Source: SCN-69-37 sp044507065 (GTDB taxonomy: Bacteria > Acidobacteriota > Vicinamibacteria > Vicinamibacterales > SCN-69-37). Taken from it: a DNA stretch of 64,000 nt. Shown here one piece after another: positions 49,001 to 60,569 of the stretch (position 1 is its first letter; each line of letters opens with the position of its first letter). The notes below the pieces were generated by a model. That model had not been told where the DNA came from, ran no database searches, and saw only the letters and a list, made by a program, of their open reading frames with translations. A program made the position numbers and the translations under genes. Where the stretch lies: positions 1-64,000 of the forward strand of contig JBIQJY010000009.1 of NCBI GenBank assembly GCA_044507065.1, read 5' to 3'.

Positions 49001-49233
49001 AGCATGCCTTCGACGCCGTTGATCTGCTGCTCGAGCGGCGAGGCGACCGTCTCGGCCGTCACCCGCGGATTGGCGCCCGGATAATGCGCCCGCACGATCA
49101 CGGTCGGCGGCACAACCTCCGGATACTCGCTGATGGGCAGGCGTCCCATCGCGATGGCGCCGACGATGAAGATGACGAGCGACAGGACGGCGGCAAAGAT
49201 CGGCCGGTCGACGAAGAATCGTGAGAGGTTCAT
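46045..49233 (-). CDS. RND multidrug efflux transporter (AcrB/HAE1 type)
   Basis: A 1062-residue inner-membrane proton/drug antiporter. It starts MNLSRFFVDRPIFAAVLSLV and has 12 membrane helices with the two large periplasmic loops of the family. TM4 carries the proton-relay pair as GIVVDDAIVVVENVER, and the family motif FSLNTLSLFGLVLAIG precedes it. The length matches hydrophobe/amphiphile efflux members rather than heavy-metal pumps. Substrate is not predictable. The start overlaps the adaptor stop by ATGA. Confidence 0.95.
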   Translation of the reverse strand: MNLSRFFVDRPIFAAVLSLVIFIVGAIAMGRLPISEYPEVVPPTVIVRAHYPGANPRVTAETVASPLEQQINGVEGMLYMFSQATADGTMTLTVTFALGTDLDKAQVQVQNRVAQALPRLPAEVQRIGVTTEKSSPDLLMVVHLTSPDDRYDLLYLSNYAHLNIRDELRRIEGIGDVQVFGGGEYSMRVWLDPDRLASRRLTASDVVAAIREQNVQVAAGVLGAPPAPSDATFQLSIDTQGRLTTEEEFGDVVVRATPDGQITRLKDVARIELGASVYSLRSLLDNEPAGAIGIFQRPGSNALDASAQVYETMERLKASFPEGIDYSIVYDPTVFVRESIRAVVTTLFEAILLVVIVVIVFLQTWRASIIPLAAVPVSLVGTFAVLHLLGFSLNTLSLFGLVLAIGIVVDDAIVVVENVERHIALGQPPLEATRRAMEEVSGPIVAIAAVLCAVFIPTAFISGLSGQFYRQFALTIAISTLISAFNSLTLSPALAAVLLRPHGAPPDRLQRAIDRLFGWFFRGFNRVFTRASQGYAHGVGRVLRVAGVAVVVYVGLVGLTAFGFSRVPSGFVPTQDKQYLVAFAQLPDAATLDRSEAVIREMSAIALEHPAVQHSVAFPGLSVNGFVNVPNAGINFVILKPFEERQAPGMDADSVVAALNERYAGIQEAYVAIFPAPPVQGIGTVGGFKLYVEDRASLGFETLFSQLQNGLAAGRQAPELAGLFSSFQVNVPQIRADVDRERAKTYGVPLGSVYETLQVYLGSLYVNDFNRFGRTYQVNVQAESSFRMQPEQIRRLETRSDRGAMVPLGSLVTVGRGYGPDQVMRYNGFPAAEINGGPAPGYSSGQAEARIAEVLEAELPNGMTFEWTELTYQQILAGNTMILIFPLCVLFAYLVLAAQYESWTLPLTVILIVPMTILCALAGVWITGGDNNVFTQISFLVLAALACKNAILIVEFARQEEREGRRRLDAILDACRIRLRPVLMTSIAFIMGVVPLVYSSGAGAEVRQAMGIAVFAGMLGVTIFGLFLTPVFYVIVGSIADRWAGRARTATPVAAMADAGGH

Positions 49234-50438
49234 GGCCGGCCTTCTTCCTGCAGCCGCGCGGCCAGTTGCCCGGCCGCTTCTGTCGCGTCCATGGCCACGA
49301 CCTCCGGATCCACCGTCATGCCGGGCTGCACACGCTGCAATCCGCTGACGACAATGCGCTCGCCGGGCTCGAGGCCGTCGCGCACGATGCGCAGGCCGTC
49401 GGCGAGCGGCCCGAGCGAGACGGGCCGGTACTCGATGGTCCTGTCGGACGTCACGACGAAGACGAATCGCTTGTCGAGGTCGGTGCCGACCGCGCGATCC
49501 TGGATCAGCACACCGGGATGGGCACTGCCGCTCGGCAGCCGAAGCCGGACGAACAGGCCGGGGGTCAGTTCACCGTTCGGGTTGCGGAATATCGCGCGGC
49601 CGCGAATCGTACCCGTGCCGGGGTCGAGCCGGTTGTCCAGGAAGTCGAGGCGGCCCTCGAGCGGGTACCCCTCATCGCCGGCAAGCGCCATCCGGATCGG
49701 CTGGGTCGTGTTGCGTGCCGTGTCGCGACGGCCCTCCCGCGCGAGATCGACATACTTGAGAAAGATGCTTTCGTCGGCGTCGAAGTGCGCATGGATCGGA
49801 TCGATCGACACGATCGTCGTCAGGAGCGTGGCCTCGCCAGGCCCCGACGAGACGAGGTTGCCCTCGGTCACGATGGCGCGACCGACCCGGCCGCCGATGG
49901 GTGCGGTGACACGGGTGAACTCGAGGTCGAGCTCGGCCGCGTCGAGCGCGGCATCGATGGCCGCGGCCTCCGCGGCCGTCTCACGCAGGAATGCGGCGCG
50001 CCGGTCGAACTCCTCGGCCGACATCGCGTCCTCGGCACGCAACCGCTCGGCGCGCTGCAGTTCGGTGCGCGCGCGGTCACTCACCGCCTCGGCACGGCGG
50101 CGCTCGGCGGCGAGCCGGTCGACCTGCGCCTGGAAGGGCCGCGGGTCGATCTGGAACAGCAGATCGCCGCGCCGCACGATGGCGCCTTCCTCGAACCGCA
50201 CCGCCGAGACGTAGCCCGACACGCGCGGACGAACCGCGACGGTGTCGACGGCCTCGAGCCGTCCCGTCACTTCGTCCCACTCGGTGACCGGCCGGAGCGC
50301 AACCTCGGCCACCGTCACCTTTGGCGGTGGAGGCGGGGCCGGCTGCGCTGCCGGCCGTGCGCAGCCGACGATGGCAAGTGTGGCCAGGAGGACGGCGTGG
50401 AGAGGGAGGAAGGATGATGAGGACGTGTGGATGCTCAT
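49230..50438 (-). CDS. RND efflux periplasmic adaptor lipoprotein
   Basis: A 402-residue membrane-fusion protein. The lipobox LAIVGC places the lipidated cysteine at 26, followed by a Pro-rich stretch. The lipoyl-like halves (VRPRVSGYVSAVRFEEGAIVRRGD and EFTRVTAPIGGRVG) flank an alpha-helical hairpin at about 100-165, then beta-barrel and membrane-proximal domains (RFVFVVTSDRTIEYRPVSLG). It is first of the adaptor-transporter-channel operon. The 190-base divergent gap to the kinase gene holds the promoters. Confidence 0.93.
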   Translation of the reverse strand: MSIHTSSSSFLPLHAVLLATLAIVGCARPAAQPAPPPPPKVTVAEVALRPVTEWDEVTGRLEAVDTVAVRPRVSGYVSAVRFEEGAIVRRGDLLFQIDPRPFQAQVDRLAAERRRAEAVSDRARTELQRAERLRAEDAMSAEEFDRRAAFLRETAAEAAAIDAALDAAELDLEFTRVTAPIGGRVGRAIVTEGNLVSSGPGEATLLTTIVSIDPIHAHFDADESIFLKYVDLAREGRRDTARNTTQPIRMALAGDEGYPLEGRLDFLDNRLDPGTGTIRGRAIFRNPNGELTPGLFVRLRLPSGSAHPGVLIQDRAVGTDLDKRFVFVVTSDRTIEYRPVSLGPLADGLRIVRDGLEPGERIVVSGLQRVQPGMTVDPEVVAMDATEAAGQLAARLQEEGRP

Positions 50439-50628
50439 GACGCCCTCAGCATCGCGCCGGAACGAGGCGCAAACAATCGGGCACTGGGCGCACCGCCAGC
50501 TCCCTCGTGCGCCCGAAAACGTGATGTGGCGTCGGGCGGAGTGCGATCTACGACTTTTGGCCGAGGCCGGCACCGGCCGTACTGCTGGATAATCGATCCT
50601 GTCGGACCACCCACCCCGAGGAGTGCTC

Positions 50629-51954
50629 ATGGAAGACACACGAACGCGCGCCCACTGCGAAGCCGGCATCGACCACCGGGAACCAGCGGGCCGTGCGGCC
50701 GCGAACGCCATCGACACGCTCGACGCCGACGGCCTCCGCCAGGCGCTGCGCACGGAGATCGACGAGCGTCGTCGCGTTCAATGCATGGCGCAGATTCAGG
50801 ATCAGGCCGCCCAGCTCGCGCTCGATCTGCTGGTGACCGAGCCCGACATCACGGGTTTCTTCGCGGCGTTCACCAAGACGCTGGTCGAGGAATGCGACAG
50901 CCATGCCTGCGGCGTGTGGATCGTCGACGAGCACGGCTCGCATTGCGATCTCTGGATGGCGCACCTCCACGGCGAACTGCACCAGCCCGGCAAGGACGGC
51001 TGGCAGGAACTCGCGCTGCCGCGCGAGGACATGTCGGCGCACCTGCTGGCCTACGCTGAGGGGTGGGCGCGCACGGTGGAGTACCGCAGCGACGACGCCC
51101 GCCTGCCCGAGAGCGTCCGGGCGTTCAACAGCCGCGAACAGGTGGAGTCGGTGACGGTGGCGCCGCTGCTGCTGGGATCGCGCGCCCTTGGGTGGATCGC
51201 GATGTCCACCGGGGACGCGGCGGCCTGCCAGCAGTCATGGCGCGTCGCGCTGCTCGAGGCCATCGCGCGACAGGCGACGCTCGCGCTCTACCAGAGTCGG
51301 CTGGCCGAACGCCGGCGTCTCGAGGACCGTCGCAAGGCCATCCTCGAAGAACGCAACCGGCTCGCACGCGACATCCACGACACGCTGGCACAGGGCTTCG
51401 GCGCGATCCTCATGCAGCTGCAGGCCGCACAACGCCAGGCCGGCGTATTGCCGACCCGGCTTGCCGGTACGCTCGATACGGCGGTCCACCTGGCGCGCAC
51501 GCACCTGATCGAGGCACGACGGTCGGTTGCCGCATTGCGGCCGAACGCCGCCGACGGCCAGGACCTCGCGACGGCGCTCGCGCGGCTGGCCGAACTCGCG
51601 CGGCTCACCACCGACGTCCCCATCGACGTGATCGTCGACCCGATGCCGTCGCTCGACGTGGGTGTCGAGCGCGAGATCATCGGGATCGCGCAGGAGGCGC
51701 TGACCAACGCGGCGCGGCATGCCCATGCGCGCCGCATCCGGATTCACGCGTCGGCGCCACGCGACCTCGGATTCCGGCTGTCGGTGGCCGACGACGGGCG
51801 TGGCATCGCGTGGGACCGGCGCAACGGAGGCTTCGGGATGACGAGCATGCAGGAACGAGCCGAGCGCATCGGGGCGTCGCTCACGATCGTAACGGCGCCT
51901 CGTTCAGGCACCGAAGTGGTGCTGGCCTGGCAGGCCGCGCCCGCGCACGCATGA
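50629..51954 (+). CDS. Soluble GAF-domain NarL-type sensor histidine kinase
   Basis: A 441-residue kinase with no membrane helix. A GAF domain spans about 60-220 (FFAAFTKTLVEECDSHACGVWIV, VTVAPLLLGSRALGWIAM). The HisKA_3 region has His250 in RLARDIHDTLAQGFG; the HATPase part has EALTNAARHA and VADDGRGIAWDRRNGGFGM. GAGGAG lies seven bases before the ATG. A GATAAT at 50588-50593 is a possible -10. It overlaps the regulator by ATGA. Position opposite the RND operon suggests control of efflux by a small cytosolic signal. Confidence 0.9.
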   Translation: MEDTRTRAHCEAGIDHREPAGRAAANAIDTLDADGLRQALRTEIDERRRVQCMAQIQDQAAQLALDLLVTEPDITGFFAAFTKTLVEECDSHACGVWIVDEHGSHCDLWMAHLHGELHQPGKDGWQELALPREDMSAHLLAYAEGWARTVEYRSDDARLPESVRAFNSREQVESVTVAPLLLGSRALGWIAMSTGDAAACQQSWRVALLEAIARQATLALYQSRLAERRRLEDRRKAILEERNRLARDIHDTLAQGFGAILMQLQAAQRQAGVLPTRLAGTLDTAVHLARTHLIEARRSVAALRPNAADGQDLATALARLAELARLTTDVPIDVIVDPMPSLDVGVEREIIGIAQEALTNAARHAHARRIRIHASAPRDLGFRLSVADDGRGIAWDRRNGGFGMTSMQERAERIGASLTIVTAPRSGTEVVLAWQAAPAHA

Positions 51955-52601
51955 TGCCTTCGGCACCGGAGACCGCACCGCCACGCGCGCGAGTCCTCGT
52001 CGTCGACGACCACGCCCTGCTGCGCACGGGCGTGGCGAACATCATCGACCAGGAGCGCGACCTGCAGGTGGTGGCCGAGGCGGCCAACGGCGTCGATGCG
52101 CTGGCCGCCTACGAACACCACCGGCCCGACGTCACGCTTCTGGACCTGCGCATGCCGGAGATGGAGGGGGTCGAGACGGTGCGCCGCATCCGTCTGCTCG
52201 ATCCGCGGGCTCGGGTGATCATCCTCACGACGTATGACACCGACGAGGACATTGCCCGGGCGCTCCGGGCCGGCGCGAAAGCCTACGTGCTCAAGGACAT
52301 CGCGGCCGACGCGCTGATTGCCTGCATCCGCGATGTCCTCGCCGGCAAGACATACCTCGCGCCCAGTGCCGCGGCCAAGCTTGCAGAGGGCGTCACCCGC
52401 GTGCAGCTCACGCCGCGCGAGCTTGCCACGCTGCGATTGATGGCCGACGGCCAGGCGAACAAGGAAATCGCCAGCGCCCTGGGCATCAGCGAGCGCACCG
52501 TGAAGACGCACTCGAGCCACCTGTTCGAGAAGCTCGGCGTGACCAGCCGCACCGAGGCCGTGCGCGTCGCCACCCGGCGCGGTCTCGTCCGGCTCGACTG
52601 A
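51951..52601 (+). CDS. NarL/FixJ-family response regulator
   Basis: A 216-residue response regulator. The receiver has Asp19/Asp20, phosphoacceptor Asp65 (VTLLDLRMPEME) and Lys115 (AYVLKDI). The C-terminal LuxR-type helix-turn-helix is LTPRELATLRLMADGQANKE with ISERTVKTHSSHLFEKLGV. Cognate of the preceding kinase by overlap. The divergent RND efflux operon is the obvious candidate target; no operator was identified. Confidence 0.93.
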   Translation: MMPSAPETAPPRARVLVVDDHALLRTGVANIIDQERDLQVVAEAANGVDALAAYEHHRPDVTLLDLRMPEMEGVETVRRIRLLDPRARVIILTTYDTDEDIARALRAGAKAYVLKDIAADALIACIRDVLAGKTYLAPSAAAKLAEGVTRVQLTPRELATLRLMADGQANKEIASALGISERTVKTHSSHLFEKLGVTSRTEAVRVATRRGLVRLD

Positions 52602-52611
52602 TCCGCCGCAG

Positions 52612-53724
52612 CTACCGCTTCACCGCGCGCACTCGGGTCATGAAGATGGGCGTGACCGGTGTCTCGCCGTCGAGGGGCACCCGGGCGATGTCCTCGACGA
52701 CGTCCATCCCCGCGCTGACCCGCGCGAACACCGTGTACTGCCCGTCGAGGGCGCGACACGATCCAATGCAGATGAAGAAGGACGTCGACCCGCTGTCGGG
52801 TTCGGCGCCGCGCGCCATCGACACGATGCCAGGCTCATTCGGCGTATCGGTGAATTCGGGAGGCAGGTTCCCGATCAACCGCTGCTGCGAGGCCAGCAAC
52901 GGCTGGCTGCGATAGTAGAGCGCGCCCGTCTGAATCACGAAGTTGGGCGCCACGCGGTGGACGGCGATGCCGTCGTATACGCCGGCGGCCACCATCTGCA
53001 GGAAACGTCGCACGGTAACGGGTGCCTTGTCGGGCAGCAGGTCGAGTTCGATCGTCCCCCTGGTGGTTTCGAGGACGGCCTTGTAGGCGGCGAGTTCCTC
53101 GACGGTCTCATTGACGAATGGCTCGGCAGGTGTGTCGCGGATGGTGACGCGCGTGATGGCGACCCGCTCGTCGGGCAGCCCCTCGGCGTTCGCGTTGACG
53201 GCCGAGATCGCCTGCACCACCTCCAACCCTTCGACCACGCGCGCGAAGACGGTGTACTGCCCGTCGATGCCGGGCTGGTCGGTGGCGCAGATGAAGAACT
53301 GCATCCCGCCACTGTCGGGATCGCCGGGAACGAGGACGGCTGAAACCGCGCCGGCCGTGTGACGCTCGTCGCGCGACTCGGCGCGCAGCCGCCGGCCGCC
53401 GCCCGACCCGTACTCCTCGACGCGCGCGGGATCGCGCGAGATCGGGTCGCCGCCCTGGATCATCCCGTTGCGGATGACCCTGTGGAAGATGGTGCCTTCA
53501 TAGGCGCCTTCGGCCGCCAGCGTCATGAAGTGCGCCACGTGGTTCGGCGCGCTTTCCGGCAGCAGCTGCATGACGATCGTCCCCATCGTCGTCTCGACGA
53601 CGGCCTGCTTGCCTCGCATCTGGTCGATGGTGAACGGCGAGGTGAAGAACTCGGCCGGCGGCGGGGCGGCCGGGCGGGCCTGCGCGAGCAGCAGCGTCAG
53701 GGTCACCAGAATCGAGAAGGCCAT
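52612..53724 (-). CDS. Exported tandem cyclophilin (double peptidyl-prolyl isomerase)
   Basis: A 370-residue periplasmic protein with an export signal (residues 1-16) and two complete cyclophilin domains (about 40-200 and 210-370). Domain 1 has IFHRVIRNGMIQGGDP and MQFFICATDQPGIDGQYTVFARV; domain 2 has AVHRVAPNFVIQTGAL and TSFFICIGSCRALDGQYTVFARV. The catalytic Arg of the HR motif is kept in both, so both may isomerise prolyl bonds during folding of exported proteins. The usual Trp is replaced by Ile/Leu-like residues. The start codon is six bases from a -10 shared with the divergent rhodanese gene. Confidence 0.9.
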   Translation of the reverse strand: MAFSILVTLTLLLAQARPAAPPPAEFFTSPFTIDQMRGKQAVVETTMGTIVMQLLPESAPNHVAHFMTLAAEGAYEGTIFHRVIRNGMIQGGDPISRDPARVEEYGSGGGRRLRAESRDERHTAGAVSAVLVPGDPDSGGMQFFICATDQPGIDGQYTVFARVVEGLEVVQAISAVNANAEGLPDERVAITRVTIRDTPAEPFVNETVEELAAYKAVLETTRGTIELDLLPDKAPVTVRRFLQMVAAGVYDGIAVHRVAPNFVIQTGALYYRSQPLLASQQRLIGNLPPEFTDTPNEPGIVSMARGAEPDSGSTSFFICIGSCRALDGQYTVFARVSAGMDVVEDIARVPLDGETPVTPIFMTRVRAVKR

Positions 53725-53729
53725 TGGGG

Positions 53730-53736
53730 GATAATA
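53730..53736. promoter_or_regulatory. Shared bidirectional -10 element
   Basis: In the 17-base gap between two divergent start codons, GATAAT (53730-53735) ends six bases before the rhodanese ATG, and on the other strand TATTAT (53731-53736) ends six bases before the cyclophilin ATG. Neither gene has room for a ribosome-binding site. No -35 is evident for either. Confidence 0.55.
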
Positions 53737-53741
53737 GACGC

Positions 53742-54605
<864 letters not shown>

Positions 54606-54615
54606 AAGGACCCGC

Positions 54616-55104
54616 ATGGCTCTTCCGGCAAAGCTCCAGGATGTACTCGACCTGTTCGCCACGTTCGACGACCCGTCGGATCGCACGAACCTGCTGCTGA
54701 GTTATGCGGACCAGTTCAAGGAAGTGCCACCAGAGGTCGCGCGCCGGCCGTTCGGCCACGACCATCTGGTGCCGCACTGTGAATCGGAAGCCTACGTCTG
54801 GGCGATGAAGCAGCCGGACGGCACGATGAAGCTGTACTTTGCCGTGGAGAATCCTTCCGGCATATCGGCGAGGGCCCTGGCGGCCATCCTTGATCGGTCG
54901 CTGTCCGGGCTGCCACCCGGCGAGGTTGCCAAGGTCACGCCGGACATCGTCGAGGCCGTGTTCCGCCAGAACATTTCGATGGGCAAGGGCATGGGCCTGA
55001 TGTCGATGGTGCAGGCCGTGCGAAGCCTGGCGAAGGCGACCGCCGCTTCGCCCGACGGTGCCGGTGTGATTTCGGCAGCCATCGACGGTCCGGACGACCG
55101 GTAG
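54616..55104 (+). CDS. SufE-like Fe-S assembly sulfur acceptor
   Basis: A 162-residue SufE-family protein that normally accepts persulfide sulfur from the cysteine desulfurase SufS and passes it to the SufBCD scaffold. The sulfur-carrying Cys55 is in LVPHCESEAYVW, matching the V-x-G-C-x-S region with His in place of Gly. The C-terminal VFRQNISMGKGMGLMSMV segment is family-typical. AAGGACC precedes the ATG. It lies in one unit with the rhodanese, suggesting a direct sulfur relay. No sufS is nearby. Confidence 0.87.
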   Translation: MALPAKLQDVLDLFATFDDPSDRTNLLLSYADQFKEVPPEVARRPFGHDHLVPHCESEAYVWAMKQPDGTMKLYFAVENPSGISARALAAILDRSLSGLPPGEVAKVTPDIVEAVFRQNISMGKGMGLMSMVQAVRSLAKATAASPDGAGVISAAIDGPDDR

Positions 55105-55123
55105 CAGCGGGCCGCGCGCGTCC

Positions 55124-55702
55124 ATGGCGACTCGATTCGCGACGTTGTCACGCACCGAGCTGGCGGCGGAGTTCGGCGCGACGGCCGCCGACGCCGCCGC
55201 CGGCTTCCGTGCGCTCGATGCGCGCCAGTTGAACTGGAAACCGGACGCGAGGGCGTGGAGCGTCGCGGAGTGCTTCGATCACCTCGTGAAGTCCGGCGAA
55301 CAGATGCAGGAGAGCATCGGCCGCGCGCTCGACCGGACGGCGCCGCGGACACTCTGGCAGCGCCTGCCGCTCTGGCCCCGCCTGCTCGGCTGGATGCTCA
55401 TCACCTCACTGGCGCCTGACGCGAAGCGCAAGTTGAAGGCGCCGACCATCGCGATACCCGCGACGGCAAACCTCCCGCCCGACATCGTCGATCGGTTCGT
55501 CGCGCTTCAGCACGACTGTACGGCCGGGGTGCTGGCGCTGACCGACGACGACGAACGACGGGTCCTGGTCTCGCCATTCGCGCCGGTGGTCACCTACACG
55601 GTGATCGACGGCTACCGCATCATCGCAACGCACCAGCGCCGGCACCTGGGGCAGGCCGCGCGCGTGATGGCCGCCCCCGGCTTCCCCGCCGGCCCGTCCT
55701 GA
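55124..55702 (+). CDS. DinB-fold (DUF664-like) putative metal-dependent protein
   Basis: A 192-residue four-helix-bundle protein of the DinB/YfiT superfamily, unrelated to DNA polymerase IV. Hallmarks are the WSVAECFDHLVKSG segment, giving the first metal-ligand His, and a late THQRRHLGQAARV pair of His residues, the other two ligands. Members include thiol-transferases and many uncharacterised proteins. Function here is unknown. It follows sufE by 19 bases and converges on metH. Confidence 0.8.
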   Translation: MATRFATLSRTELAAEFGATAADAAAGFRALDARQLNWKPDARAWSVAECFDHLVKSGEQMQESIGRALDRTAPRTLWQRLPLWPRLLGWMLITSLAPDAKRKLKAPTIAIPATANLPPDIVDRFVALQHDCTAGVLALTDDDERRVLVSPFAPVVTYTVIDGYRIIATHQRRHLGQAARVMAAPGFPAGPS

Positions 55703-55761
55703 CAGACCCGATCGCCGCACACGTCCGGCCGCCCCACGCAAACGGCAACCCGGCCCCCGCC

Positions 55762-59423
<3,662 letters not shown>

Positions 59424-59427
<4 letters not shown>

Positions 59428-60431
59428 CGTCGGATCCTTCGGTTCCTGGAACGGGCAGTGGCGTCCGGCGCAGCGGACGCGGGCAAGGGCACGGCGGGCC
59501 TTGTGCCCGCGGCAATCAGTGTCACGAATGGATCGGCCGGGCCGCGGGCGCCCACGCGCACGACGACCTCCTCGAATCCGGCCTGCGCGATCAGCCGCTC
59601 GAGATCCGCATCGTCGAAGCCCAGCCAGCGATCGCCAAGCGTCGTGCGAACCCAGGCCTCGTCGTGCCGACGGAGGTCGAGCACGAGCAGACGGCCCGCC
59701 GGGCGAAGGATGCGGAAGGCCTCGGCCAGTGCCGCGGCCGGGTCTTCGGCGTGGTGCAGTGCCTGTGACAACAGCGCGACGTCCACCGACCGGTCGTCGA
59801 GAGGCAGCTGCTCGAGGTCGCCGCGCCGCCATTCGATTCCCGTCGCCCGGCGACGGCCGGCCAGCTCGCGTCCACGCGCGAGTACTTCGGGCGACCGGTC
59901 GACGGCCACGACCGAACGCGCCCACGCGGCCGCTTCGATCGACAGATAGCCGTCCCCGCAGCCGAGGTCGGCAACGTCGACCGCGGGCAGCAGAAGTCCC
60001 AGCGCACGGGACCAGGCCGCCCAGCTTCGGCCGGGCACGATCTGTCCCTTCCGCGAGTCGGCGCCGTGCTGCGCAAAGTTCTCCTTGCGCATCCGCCGCA
60101 CTTCCTGGAGCCGGGCGTCATCGGCGGTGGTTGCCTCGGTGCGGCGTGCGAACTCGCCGCGCAACCAGGTCCAGAGGCCGGCGCGAGGGCCCGAGTCGGT
60201 TTCCAGATCGGGCGCCAGCCGGTACCAGGTGTAGCCGCCACTGCGTTCCTCGGCGACCAGCGCCGCGTCGCGCAGCAGTCCGAGGTGTCGGGAAACGCCG
60301 GATTGGGCAATTCCGAGAATGGCTGTGAGTTCGGAGACGTTGAGCGCCTCGAGGGAAAGCGCCCGCAGCAGCCGCAGGCGCACGTCGTCGCCAAGCAGCC
60401 GCAGGAGTGAGGAGGCGCCGTCCACATACAT
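59424..60431 (-). CDS. ArsR-family regulator fused to SAM-dependent methyltransferase
   Basis: A 335-residue two-domain protein. Residues 1-75 form an ArsR winged helix (LNVSELTAILGIAQSGVSRH, LGLLRDAALV) lacking the metal-binding CxC motif, so metal sensing is unlikely. Residues 135-290 are a class I methyltransferase (DVADLGCGDGYLSIEAA, AFRILRPAGRLLVLDLR). It is coupled to metH by an ATGA overlap. A SAM- or SAH-responsive repressor of methionine synthesis is the best inference. The promoter at 60433-60461 would begin transcription after the ATG, making a GTG at 60425 the leaderless start (333 residues). Confidence 0.85.
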
Positions 60432-60447
60432 GAATCTACATGTATGT
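60424..60447. promoter_or_regulatory. Perfect dyad operator over the metH operon -10 box
   Basis: ACATACATG and CATGTATGT are perfect 9-bp inverted arms around a 6-base spacer. On the minus strand the spacer is TAGATT, the -10 hexamer. The dyad is much more AT-rich than its surroundings. It suits repression by the ArsR-type protein encoded immediately downstream. Confidence 0.7.
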
Positions 60448-60461
60448 ATCTCGATTCGCAA
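60433..60461 (-). promoter_or_regulatory. Promoter of the regulator-metH operon
   Basis: On the minus strand the -35 TTGCGA (60456-60461) and -10 TAGATT (60433-60438) are 17 bases apart, the optimum. The expected transcription start is near 60426, seven bases after the -10, at the GTG codon at 60425. Confidence 0.6.
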
Positions 60462-60556
60462 GTCGGCATTCGGACGGTCAGGCGGACGGGTTCCAGGTGG
60501 GTACTTTCTTGCACGACGCGCCGGTCCAACCCGTAGGGCCCGGCAAATGACGACGG

Positions 60557-60562
60557 TAGAAT
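60557..60562 (+). promoter_or_regulatory. -10 box of leaderless pepF
   Basis: TAGAAT ends seven bases before the GTG start at 60570. No ribosome-binding site and no convincing -35 are visible. Confidence 0.5.
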
Positions 60563-60569
60563 TCTTGGC

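Noticed and set aside
59428..60431. A cobalamin or SAM riboswitch before metH.
   Set aside because: metH overlaps the preceding gene by four bases, leaving no leader; no such fold is visible upstream of that gene either.
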